A stretch of DNA of 64,000 nt from Paenibacillus harenae DSM 16969 (GTDB lineage Bacteria > Bacillota > Bacilli > Paenibacillales > Paenibacillaceae), in contig NZ_KE383843.1 of NCBI RefSeq assembly GCF_000422465.1, positions 908,345-972,344 on the forward strand, in the 5' to 3' direction. The translations under genes and the position numbers were made by a program. The notes beneath the pieces are model-generated. The model saw only the letters and a list, made by a program, of their open reading frames with translations, made no database searches and was not told the DNA's origin. Positions 18,058-25,862 of the stretch are shown here, piece by piece (position 1 is the stretch's first letter; every line of letters begins with the position of its first letter).

Positions 18058-18111
18058 TGAAACAGCGGCGAACGAAGACGAGAAAAATGTCTTAGTCTGC
18101 CGCTGTTTTGT
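18058..18111 (-). terminator. Terminator of the sialidase-fucosidase unit
   Basis: AACAGCGGC at the left pairs with GCCGCTGTT at the right, with an inner AAGAC/GTCTT stem. It lies 70 bp after the second GH29 stop. The sequence is related to the hairpin at 38827-38869. The rest of the 360-bp gap (17823-18182) holds no gene; it presumably carries the promoter of the first fucosidase. Confidence 0.7.
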
Positions 18112-18182
18112 TGAACCCCTGTCGCGTTGATTATTGAGCTCTCATATCCCGTCCGCCTGACAGGATCCGCTTCTCCCGCCCG

Positions 18183-19412
18183 TTATCCATATATGGCAAA
18201 TGACCGAATAAACGGCTTATCCGTGCTTTCCGTAACGGTCACCCGAAATTCCGTAGCCCGCAAGCCCGCTGGAAGGGTATCGATCTTCTTGTGCCCGATC
18301 GCGCTTCCGCCGCCGACTTGAGCCCAGCTATCGTTAATCCTGGCTTCAATCACATAACCTCGAATCCGTTCGCCATGCTCAAGCCGCTCCATGGTGACGA
18401 ATCTCTTGACCTCGACGGCCTCCTGCAGCCTGAGCTCCACGCAGCTTCCGCCGCTCCCGGTTGCGAGCGGGCTCCCGTACAGGCGCCGGATTCCTTCCCC
18501 CAGCTCCAGCACCCGCCGCACCTCTTCTTCCACGAGCAGCCCCCGGTTATCCGGAGCTACGTTCAGAAGCAGCGTCGCGCCATGCCCTACGGAGCGCTCG
18601 TACATGTCCATCAGCTCTTCCAAGGAGCGCAGCGGCGTCTCGTCGTTCGGATGCCAGAACCAGTGCCGGCCCCGGATCGGCACCGGACATTCCGCCGGCA
18701 CCCAGTCCGGCGTATCCGGCAGCCAGGACGTCATATCGTTCGTGAACATGCTGACCCGTGCCGCCTGAGCCTCATTCCAGCACGGATAAGGCGCAAAACC
18801 GTCCTCGTTGCCGACCCAGCGGACCGTCGGCGCCCCCATATTGAATACCATGGCATCCGGCTGATGCTCCTTCACAAGCGCCATGATCCGGGGCCAGTCA
18901 TATTGCCTGCCCTCGGAGCCCGCTCCGTCGAACCAGATTTCGACGAGCGGCCCGTAGCCGGTCAACAGCTCCTTCAGCTGCTCGCAATAGACGTCGTCAT
19001 ATGCCGCTTCGTCGTGATACCTGGGATCGTGCCGGTCCCAAGGGGATATATATATGCCGAACGGCATTCCGAGCCCGCGGCATGCGTCCGCGCATTCCCG
19101 GACGACGTCGCCGTTTCCTCCGCGCCACGGGCTGGCCTTCACCGAATAGTCGGTTGTCTTCGTCGGCCACAGGCAGAAGCCGTCATGATGCTTCGCCGTC
19201 AGCATGAAATAACGAAATCCGGCCTCCTTCGCCGTCGACACCCACTGCCTGGCGTCGAGCGCGAGCGGCCGAAACGCCGAAGGCGAATCTTCGCCTTCGC
19301 CCCACTCGCGATCGCAAAATGTATTGAGCCCGAAATGACAGAACATGCCGAGCTCCAGATCCTGCCACGCCAACTGCTGCGGCGTAGGTCTTGCCATACC
19401 GTTTCGGATCAT
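18183..19412 (-). CDS. Second GH29 alpha-L-fucosidase, divergent from the first
   Basis: A 409-residue family 29 enzyme only distantly similar to the product of 16407-17822. It keeps CHFGLNTF near residue 25, TAKHHDGFCLWPTKTTDYS near 72-90 and the predicted nucleophile Asp162 in VEIWFDGAG. The last 90 residues are likely a beta-sandwich, as in two-domain fucosidases. No signal peptide. ATG at 19412 follows GGAGGAG. It begins 24 bp after the sialidase-like gene, so the two form an operon. Two different GH29 types suggest action on different fucose linkages. Confidence 0.9.
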   Translation of the reverse strand: MIRNGMARPTPQQLAWQDLELGMFCHFGLNTFCDREWGEGEDSPSAFRPLALDARQWVSTAKEAGFRYFMLTAKHHDGFCLWPTKTTDYSVKASPWRGGNGDVVRECADACRGLGMPFGIYISPWDRHDPRYHDEAAYDDVYCEQLKELLTGYGPLVEIWFDGAGSEGRQYDWPRIMALVKEHQPDAMVFNMGAPTVRWVGNEDGFAPYPCWNEAQAARVSMFTNDMTSWLPDTPDWVPAECPVPIRGRHWFWHPNDETPLRSLEELMDMYERSVGHGATLLLNVAPDNRGLLVEEEVRRVLELGEGIRRLYGSPLATGSGGSCVELRLQEAVEVKRFVTMERLEHGERIRGYVIEARINDSWAQVGGGSAIGHKKIDTLPAGLRATEFRVTVTESTDKPFIRSFAIYG

Positions 19413-19436
19413 TTCCCGCTCCTCCTCTCCTTTCCG

Positions 19437-20402
19437 TTAATGAATCGTTAACTCCCAGTAAGCGATCCTTCTCCGGTTCCACGTATACGTGATGAACAGC
19501 TTATCCGCCGACCCGACAATTGCCGGATACGAGAATTCCCCCTCACCCTCTTCGAGCGTAAATGCCTGCTTCCAAGTGCTGCCGTTGTCGCTCGAAGCGC
19601 TGAGAACGAGCGGCGTGCGCGGCCCCCAATTCGCGCCAACCGGATTATGGGCGAGCACCAGCATGCCGTCTGCGGTTCGCACAAGATCGATGCCGCTGTT
19701 ATTGTTAGGCAGCACGGTGGCATAGGCGGGACACCAGCTAAGACCTCCGTCTTCCGAATCGCTCCTGTAAATCAATCCCTCGGTGCTGCGCAGCAGCATA
19801 TGTACCTTGCCGGGATCCGACTCCCATAACGTCGGCTGGATGACCCCTTTGCCGGGTTCGCGCAGAATGTCTAATTGAACGATATTTCCCTGCTCCCAAG
19901 TACTTCCGCCGTCTGCCGACCGGTCAATGAACGCCTCCCAAGCGTCCTTCTCAAGCGATGCAGGGGCAAGCCATGCCCCATTCTGCAGGACGATCGGCTT
20001 GCTGCGTACGGGTCCTCTGCCGCCGCGGTCACCCGGCACAAGCTCTCTCGGCTCCGACCAAGTCCGGCCTCCGTCCTCTGATACGGTCAGCCGGGTATGC
20101 CACTCCGGGAACGTTTGGCCAACCTTATAAAATAACAGCAGCCGTTCCTCCGCCGCCCCGAACAGCACCGGATTCCAATGCGGCAAGCCTTCCTCCCCGG
20201 CGACCTTGACAGGCGGCGACCATTCGCCCCCTTGCATCCGGGAGAGCCATATACCGACATCCGGCGCTCCTTCGCACGTGCCTCCAAACCATGCGGCTGC
20301 TGCCGAACCGTCAGGCAAGCGAACTACCGTCGATGCATGACAGCTTGCAAAAGGAACATTTTCATCAAAAATATACCTTTTCTTGCCTTGAAGCGATTTC
20401 AC
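19437..20402 (-). CDS. Sialidase-like BNR-repeat protein
   Basis: A 321-residue six-bladed propeller protein of the BNR_2 sialidase superfamily. Four Asp-box motifs are visible: SEDGGRTWSEP, SADGGSTWEQG, SEDGGLSWCPA and SSDNGSTWKQA. The stretch AWFGGTCEGAPDVGIW is typical of this subfamily. GTG at 20402 is chosen because GAGGTGA lies 5 bases before it and homology begins shortly after; a longer frame to 20540 exists but lacks a good binding site. No signal peptide. It may cleave sialic acid or another acidic sugar; members of this superfamily are often annotated as sialidases without proof. Operon with the GH29 gene downstream. Confidence 0.8.
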   Translation of the reverse strand: MKSLQGKKRYIFDENVPFASCHASTVVRLPDGSAAAAWFGGTCEGAPDVGIWLSRMQGGEWSPPVKVAGEEGLPHWNPVLFGAAEERLLLFYKVGQTFPEWHTRLTVSEDGGRTWSEPRELVPGDRGGRGPVRSKPIVLQNGAWLAPASLEKDAWEAFIDRSADGGSTWEQGNIVQLDILREPGKGVIQPTLWESDPGKVHMLLRSTEGLIYRSDSEDGGLSWCPAYATVLPNNNSGIDLVRTADGMLVLAHNPVGANWGPRTPLVLSASSDNGSTWKQAFTLEEGEGEFSYPAIVGSADKLFITYTWNRRRIAYWELTIH

Positions 20403-20584
20403 TGTGCTCACCTCTGCGAGAAGGGATAACGTCCTCAAGTCGGACGCTGTAAAACATATAAGCTGCCGGTTTCGGCAGTCGTTCTTCTTTGACCATAATC
20501 CGTATTCCGCGATTACACAACGGGAAAAATTCACTTTCACCGCTATTTTCTCCTGCGCCGATTATTTCCAAGAAAATGAGAAAA

Positions 20585-20618
20585 AAGCTCCGTTCTCCCT
20601 ACCGGGAGAACAGAGCTT
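20585..20618 (-). terminator. Terminator downstream of the DUF5107 relic
   Basis: AAGCTCCGTTCTCCC (20585-20599) pairs with GGGAGAACAGAGCTT (20604-20618); the minus strand continues with TTTTTT. It matches the end of the decayed gene upstream, not any intact gene. Confidence 0.85.
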
Positions 20619-20815
20619 CCACCTGCCAGAAGTCCGGAAGCGAAACGGCAAAATAATCGATTTTACCTCGTCAAACAGATGCTTCTCCGCGTAATCGATC
20701 AAGTGAAATCGGGCTGGTTATCGGTGTAGACACCCGTCATCAGTTCGATATACGGACCGTCCTTATCGGTTAAGCTCCGGTCCATGCTTGACCGAACTTG
20801 CCGTTGTACTTTTAT
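20619..20815 (-). pseudogene. Remnant of a DUF5107-domain protein gene
   Basis: Read on the minus strand, short segments in different frames match DUF5107 (tetratricopeptide-type) proteins. KYNGKFGQAWTGA ends at a stop; SLTDKDGPYIELMTGVYTDNQPDF continues in the next frame (first and second halves of one conserved block). After a large deletion come IDYAEKHLFDEV and, shifted again, KIDYFAVSLPDFW. At least two frameshifts and one internal deletion are needed. DUF5107 genes commonly sit with glycan-degrading enzymes, which fits the fucosidase/sialidase neighbours. The match is from memory of the family, so a search should confirm it. Confidence 0.65.
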
Positions 20816-20831
20816 ATGATCTGATTTTCGA

Positions 20832-22175
20832 TTAAGCATAGTAAAAAGGAATGGAGAGCGGGTTCTTGCCAAACACGATTACGGGCAGTCCGCTTACCGG
20901 CGAGCCCCCGACGACGCTTTGAGGCGCGGTTTCGGAGGAAAGCTGCGTATTGCTTATGGCGCCCAGCACGAATGAAAGTCCCTGGGATGTGCGATCCTGG
21001 TAGTTATAGACGATCTCTTCGGAATTCGGTTCCAGACGAAGGTATTCCGTATTGGCCGCAAGCATCATAGGACCGCCAGCCCCTTGTACATTCAGCCCTG
21101 CGGCGCCGACCTTGAACGTTCCCGGCAAGAAATTCGCATCGATATTCTCTCCTATGGATGAATTGGTGATGGAATCGCCGATCCGTACATTATCTTCGCT
21201 GCTATTTAACGCCGATAACAAGGCTCTGGCGGATTTCTCGTAACTAGGGTGCAACCCGTTGTTCAAATCGGCTATGAGCTTTGTCCTCCGTTTAACCATT
21301 TCGTGATACATTAATTTCGTTTTATCAAGGAACAACGCTTCCGTTAATTGAGTCAAATCATTAACCGTATATTTTTTCGCTAAAATTTCATTAAGAAAAA
21401 CAGCCAGATCGTTCTCGATGGCAGCGTAAGGGATGATGTGATCTTTGCTTTGGCCGCCTTGCAGAGCCAATTGCTTCAAAGCGCCCATAAAGGACGGCTT
21501 CTTGCCGTCGATTGAAAATTGAGAAACGTGATGCTCGTAAAAAATCTGCCGCTGAATTAACGATGAAGGGCTGCCGCCCGCGGGGCCCGGAGTCGGCGAA
21601 TCGTCATGACCATACGAATCCGCCTTCATGGAGCTGAGCTGCATCGCCTTCGTCCCCATCCGATCCGCTTCCTTCTCTAATCCGGAATCGTCGTTCACAT
21701 ACGCGCCGGATTGCGTCTGCATCGTCGGCCGGACCCTTCCTTGCCGCTGCTGAACGACATGCCAGCCTTCATGAGGCAAATGCTTCTCTTGCCCGGGAGC
21801 GACGTGAATGTCGTTGCCTTGCGCATAAGCCAGCGCGCCAACCCCGGCCGGCTTTGCCGAATTGTGATGGACCCGGACATCGGACAGATCCATGCCCGAG
21901 AGATTTTCCAAGCCGCTCTTCAACCCGTCGGGCATCCCCGTATCGTTATTTTCTTTCCTCTGAACGGCTTCGGCAGACGGCGTACCCGGCTTTACAAGCC
22001 GGGCTGCCGCCTGATTCCCCATGGTCCTTTGCAGCTGCATGATCTGCGCGGCACCCAGAGGAACGCCGGTAACGGCGAGGCTGCCTTGCAGTTGCGCCGT
22101 ATTATGCCCTGCTTGCGACGATTCCCGGGGTAAACCCGCACTTTTGTTGGAATGGATCTTCTCCGTTTTTTCCAT
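20832..22175 (-). CDS. DUF4157-domain protein, putative contractile-injection effector
   Basis: A 447-residue protein. The N-terminus holds MQLQRTMGNQAAARL (46-60), a motif common in extracellular contractile injection system (eCIS) cargo. Residues about 80-170 form a DUF4157 domain with the metalloprotease-like HEGWH (135-139) in LPHEGWHVVQQ. The rest, from about residue 205, matches nothing I recognise; it includes QSKDHIIPYAAIEND, which resembles the first part of a metal-dependent nuclease motif, but a complete HNH set is not evident. DUF4157 proteins are linked to polymorphic toxins and eCIS payloads. No injection machinery or immunity gene is seen nearby. ATG at 22175 follows GGGAGG. 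Confidence 0.75.
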   Translation of the reverse strand: MEKTEKIHSNKSAGLPRESSQAGHNTAQLQGSLAVTGVPLGAAQIMQLQRTMGNQAAARLVKPGTPSAEAVQRKENNDTGMPDGLKSGLENLSGMDLSDVRVHHNSAKPAGVGALAYAQGNDIHVAPGQEKHLPHEGWHVVQQRQGRVRPTMQTQSGAYVNDDSGLEKEADRMGTKAMQLSSMKADSYGHDDSPTPGPAGGSPSSLIQRQIFYEHHVSQFSIDGKKPSFMGALKQLALQGGQSKDHIIPYAAIENDLAVFLNEILAKKYTVNDLTQLTEALFLDKTKLMYHEMVKRRTKLIADLNNGLHPSYEKSARALLSALNSSEDNVRIGDSITNSSIGENIDANFLPGTFKVGAAGLNVQGAGGPMMLAANTEYLRLEPNSEEIVYNYQDRTSQGLSFVLGAISNTQLSSETAPQSVVGGSPVSGLPVIVFGKNPLSIPFYYA

Positions 22176-22574
22176 ACTGGCCTCCCATGAATGAGTGGCG
22201 TCCCGAGACGACTGGTCACGACAGACAGCATCGTCCAGATAAACGACTTTTTAAAGGACAGCCTTCTAAAAAAGTTTAAAGCCCCGGTTCCGCAAAAGCA
22301 ATAAACGCGTAATAGAAAAACCTATGTACTCCAAAGAGAATAGCCGTTCCGCAATCAATATGTTGGAGAAATTTTTCCCCGCTGCAGAAACGCCTGCCGG
22401 CGTCCTTAATAGAGGACGCCACATGAAGAAAGGAGCAGCTGCCGCGGCAAATGCTCCTTGAATCGATTCGGCTTAGGTCAATCAGTCGGTACGATCGCTT
22501 CCAGCCTTTTGTGTGAATCGAGTACACGAATTGTTATTCCTGAACACTTATTTAAGGTCGCGGACAGGAATTAT
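22176..22574. other. Gene-free interval upstream of the DUF4157 gene
   Basis: About 400 bp without a supported gene. It holds the DUF4157 gene promoter region, the short repeat copy C at 22382-22420 and the 3' flank of the methyltransferase gene. Nothing else stands out. Confidence 0.5.
22382..22420. repeat. Dispersed palindromic repeat, copy C (short)
   Basis: CTGCAGAAACGCCTGCC is followed by the perfect inverted repeat GGCGTCCT-taatag-AGGACGCC. This is the first half of the element at 8047-8148; the second hairpin is missing. Confidence 0.6.
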
Positions 22575-23393
22575 TTATTTGTTAAAACGCCGCTGCCTCA
22601 AGCTCTCATACAGCAATACGGTACAAGCCATAGCCACATTAAGCGACTCTGCTTGTCCGGCCATCGGAATAATGACGGATTCATCCACCTGCTCTCTTAC
22701 CGCAGCCGATAAGCCGTCTGCTTCGCTGCCCATGAGGAGCCAGGTCGGCTGTGTCCAGTCGTAGCCGTAGCAGGTATGCTCGGCCTGGAGACTGGTCCCG
22801 ATTAGCTTGATTCCCTTCTCTCTCGCTAGCGGGAACAGCTCATTCAGATCCGCTTCTATAATCGGCAGATGAAACAACGAGCCCATCGTCGACCGGACCG
22901 TCTTCGGATTATACAGATCGACGCACCCTTTGCCGAGCACCACCGCATCCGCTCCAACCGCATCGGCGCTGCGGATAATCGTTCCGGCATTGCCCGGATC
23001 GCGCACGCCGTCCAGCACAACGACCAGACAATGCTCGCCGATCAATACCTCCAAGCCGGCCGAGAGTTTGGTTACAACGGCAAACACCGGCGGCGGCGTG
23101 TTCGTCCCCGTGCACTTGGCCATAACCGCACGGGATGCCTGAATCCATTCCGCCTGGGTCGCCCCCTCCCCGGCCCGCTCGTCCAGGAGCTCTGCCGGGA
23201 TGCCTCTCTCCCCGTCATACACAATGGCGGACACCTCCGCCTGGCCCCTGAGAGCCTCCAACACCAGATGATTGCCTTCTATAATAAATCGGCCGCTTCG
23301 GTCGCGGTATTTTTTGTCGAGCAAGGATGACCACTGCTTGACCTTCTCGTTTTGCACGGATGAGATTATTGGATCATTAGGTATATTCAACAT
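22575..23393 (-). CDS. TrmH/SpoU-family RNA 2'-O-methyltransferase
   Basis: A 272-residue SPOUT methyltransferase that should methylate ribose in rRNA or tRNA using S-adenosylmethionine. An N-terminal substrate-binding domain begins ISSVQNEKVKQWSSLLDKKYRDRSGRF. The catalytic domain carries the three family motifs: DGVRDPGNAGTIIRSADA, LLMGSEADGLS and IPMAGQAESLNVAMA. It resembles YsgA of Bacillus. ATG at 23393 lies 4 bp after the potassium-channel gene stop, so the two are coupled. The exact RNA site cannot be told. Confidence 0.93.
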   Translation of the reverse strand: MLNIPNDPIISSVQNEKVKQWSSLLDKKYRDRSGRFIIEGNHLVLEALRGQAEVSAIVYDGERGIPAELLDERAGEGATQAEWIQASRAVMAKCTGTNTPPPVFAVVTKLSAGLEVLIGEHCLVVVLDGVRDPGNAGTIIRSADAVGADAVVLGKGCVDLYNPKTVRSTMGSLFHLPIIEADLNELFPLAREKGIKLIGTSLQAEHTCYGYDWTQPTWLLMGSEADGLSAAVREQVDESVIIPMAGQAESLNVAMACTVLLYESLRQRRFNK

Positions 23394-23397
23394 TCAG

Positions 23398-24063
23398 TTA
23401 ACCTTCCGAATATGCGATTTCTAAATTTGATAAATCCGAGTTTTTACCGACAATGACGAGAACATCCTCGCGTCTGATCAGATCGTCCGCATAGGGCGCG
23501 ATATTCATCGCGGAACCCGTTTTGATCGCCATGACATTGCATTTATATTTCGCGCGGATATCGAGCTGAATTAAGCTTTTGCCGATCATCTGCTCCGGCG
23601 CCTTGATTTCAATAATACTGTAATCATCCGATATTTCGATATAATCGAGAATATTCGGCGATGCAAGATGATGCGCGACCCGGTGTCCCATATCCCGCTC
23701 CGGGAATACCACCTTATCGGCTCCGATTTTGTCGACCACTTTGCCGTGCAGCTCGTTCTGCGCCTTGACGATAAGCATCTTCACGCCAAGATCCTTTAGG
23801 ATCAGCGTCGTCAGGATGCTGGACTGAATATCTTGTCCGATTGCCACTACGACAACATCGAAATTACGAATGCCGAGCGCCCTGAGCGCTTCTTCATCGG
23901 TACAATCCGCCGCTACCGCATGCGTGACGGTATTTACGACCTCCTGCACACGATGCTCGTTTGAGTCGATTGCAAGCACCTCGAACCCCATATCCGTCAA
24001 TGATTTGGCAACGCTGGAGCCGAATCGCCCCATGCCGATTACCGCATATTGTTTTTTCGCCAT
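23398..24063 (-). CDS. KtrA/TrkA-type potassium uptake regulatory subunit
   Basis: A 221-residue cytoplasmic RCK protein that gates a Ktr potassium channel. The N-terminal RCK_N domain has the nucleotide motif GMGRFGSSVA (residues 9-18) and an acidic residue at the end of the second strand. The C-terminal RCK_C domain (about 135-221) is the part known to bind cyclic di-AMP in relatives. No KtrB-type membrane subunit lies nearby, as is usual for KtrC. ATG at 24063 follows GGGAGG; the longer frame upstream is not supported. The rRNA methyltransferase gene follows 4 bp later. Confidence 0.93.
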   Translation of the reverse strand: MAKKQYAVIGMGRFGSSVAKSLTDMGFEVLAIDSNEHRVQEVVNTVTHAVAADCTDEEALRALGIRNFDVVVVAIGQDIQSSILTTLILKDLGVKMLIVKAQNELHGKVVDKIGADKVVFPERDMGHRVAHHLASPNILDYIEISDDYSIIEIKAPEQMIGKSLIQLDIRAKYKCNVMAIKTGSAMNIAPYADDLIRREDVLVIVGKNSDLSNLEIAYSEG

Positions 24064-24197
24064 TATTACCGGTCCTCCCTGCAAAATAACTGCCGCGCTC
24101 TTCTCACAGTATACCACAGCCTCCTCCATTGGATGAAAAAGGCATATGCCGGACATAGTAAACAAGTAATTCCGAATGCGACAGGAGGTTATTTAGA

Positions 24198-24431
24198 TTG
24201 AACACTGTTGATTTGCGTCAAGCCATCGTCATGCGCGTACAAAATAATACCGCACAAGAGCTGACAGAGGTTATTGAAGATTCGGTCGGCGCAGACGAGC
24301 AAACTTTGCCAGGTCTCGGCGTGCTATTCGAAATGATATGGCAGCATTCCAGCGAGCCGGAGCAAAACCGGATGGTCGATTCGCTGTATAAGCATCTTCA
24401 CCATTCCGAGCACGCCAACCCGTCTCAATAG
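24198..24431 (+). CDS. sspI: Small acid-soluble spore protein SspI
   Basis: A 77-residue minor spore core protein. The sequence LRQAIVMRVQ at the start and LPGLGVLFEMIWQ in the middle match SspI. TTG at 24198 is the start, with AGGAGG 9 bases before it. In Bacillus this gene is made in the forespore under SigG. Its last bases overlap the convergent phnM stop by 7 bp. Confidence 0.95.
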   Translation: MNTVDLRQAIVMRVQNNTAQELTEVIEDSVGADEQTLPGLGVLFEMIWQHSSEPEQNRMVDSLYKHLHHSEHANPSQ

Positions 24432-25630
24432 CGCACGGAAGCCGTATAGACAAGCCTGCCGCCGACAATCGTATTCGTTACCCAAGGCAGATTGTCAAAA
24501 TGATCGACGATGACGAGGTCGGCCGCTTTGCCCTGCTCGATGGAGCCAAGCTCGCGGTCCGCGCCCAGTGCCTGGGCGGGATGGAGCGTCGCCATGCGGA
24601 CAGCAGCCGGCAAAGCGGCCGTTCCTTCATCAGCAAGCTTAAATATGGCAGCCAGCATGGATGATGGATGGTAATCCGAGCACAAAATATCCGCTGCGCC
24701 GGCTGTAATCGCATCGACCGCCCGTAAATTTTTGTCATGCGATACGCCTCTCACCACATTCGGAGCTCCCACGCATACGCGCAATCCCCTTTTCACCGCA
24801 TGCTTCGCCGTTTCCAGATTTATCGGGAATTCGCACACGGACACGCCGTACGAAGCCGACTCCTCCACTTTATCCGCCGAATCGTCGTCATGCGAAGCAA
24901 CAGCTATGCCGCGTTCTGCCGCAAGCCTGCCGAGCCGCGCCAACTCTTTCCTATCCACCTGCTGCCTCCGCAGGATCAAATTATCCACAATCGCACGAAC
25001 CTCGTCTGAATTAACGCCTTGATTTTTCATCACATAACGTTCGAAAGAGCCTGGCTCGCGATATTGGCCTTGCCCCGGCGAATGATCCATAAACGATAAA
25101 TAATCGATCGCGTTCTCGTTCAAATATTGTTCCACAATCGGCATGCCGGCCAAATGCGATACCTCGAACCGCAAATGAATCCGGTTGCGTATCATCGACC
25201 GTCTGCTTCGGTAGCTGCGGATATGGTCAACCATCCCGGTCAGCAAATGATCGCCCCGCAAGCTGAGCCCCACGCCAAGCGATAACGAATGATACATTGT
25301 CGTAATACCGTGGACCGGCAGCTTCCGCTCGAATTCCAGCAGCGCCATATTTAGCGGAAACAGCGTATTCGGGCGCGGCTGCACTTCCTTCTCAATCGCG
25401 TCGCAATGGATATCGATCAAGCCTGGCAATACATAACGCTGCTTCGCATCGATTACCGCAGCGTCCGGATGCAGACGCAGCCATTCCCGTATGCCGGAAG
25501 CATCGCGAAGCACCGCATCGATCCGGCCCTCCTTCAAGGCAACGGCAGCCTCCGCGGTCTGCTCCGGCAGCACCGCCTTCCCATTCATCACGATCATAGG
25601 TTCATGATTCAACTCCATGTGATCACCCAT
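24425..25630 (-). CDS. phnM: PhnM-type alpha-D-ribose 1-methylphosphonate 5-triphosphate diphosphatase
   Basis: An amidohydrolase of the C-P lyase pathway, about 401 residues. The motif GLIDIHCDAIEKEVQPRPN holds the first metal ligands; ASHDDD and SDYHPSSML near the C-terminal half complete the metal site. No other phn gene lies in the window, so either the pathway is encoded elsewhere or the enzyme does another job. The start is uncertain: ATG at 25630 is used here, ATG at 25618 and GTG at 25654 are possible, and none has an ideal binding site. Convergent with sspI. Confidence 0.88.
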   Translation of the reverse strand: MGDHMELNHEPMIVMNGKAVLPEQTAEAAVALKEGRIDAVLRDASGIREWLRLHPDAAVIDAKQRYVLPGLIDIHCDAIEKEVQPRPNTLFPLNMALLEFERKLPVHGITTMYHSLSLGVGLSLRGDHLLTGMVDHIRSYRSRRSMIRNRIHLRFEVSHLAGMPIVEQYLNENAIDYLSFMDHSPGQGQYREPGSFERYVMKNQGVNSDEVRAIVDNLILRRQQVDRKELARLGRLAAERGIAVASHDDDSADKVEESASYGVSVCEFPINLETAKHAVKRGLRVCVGAPNVVRGVSHDKNLRAVDAITAGAADILCSDYHPSSMLAAIFKLADEGTAALPAAVRMATLHPAQALGADRELGSIEQGKAADLVIVDHFDNLPWVTNTIVGGRLVYTASVRY

Positions 25631-25862
25631 CGGCCCGGTCGTCCCCTCATCCACTCATTTTATAGATAAAGCTTACCATATTCCGGTTGTGAAAATCATT
25701 CGCGTGCGGAAGAAAACATCAGGATTTGGCTGCCTGCCTTATTGCGGTTTAAGAATAATTCCCCTGCACCTATACCTGACAAAATGGCAAAAAAGCCCCA
25801 CGCCGCGCTATTCCAGAACGCAAGCTGCGGCGTTATCCTTAAAGGAAGGAGGCGATGAACCA

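Noticed and set aside
18291..19451. 386-codon plus-strand frame opposite the second fucosidase
   Set aside because: Long only because the GC-rich third positions remove stops in antisense; the product is Arg/His/Pro-rich and matches nothing, while the minus strand encodes a clear GH29 enzyme.
24064..24197. Cyclic di-AMP riboswitch before the KtrA-type gene
   Set aside because: Such riboswitches often precede ktr genes, but the gap to sspI is only 134 bp and shows no matching conserved blocks.
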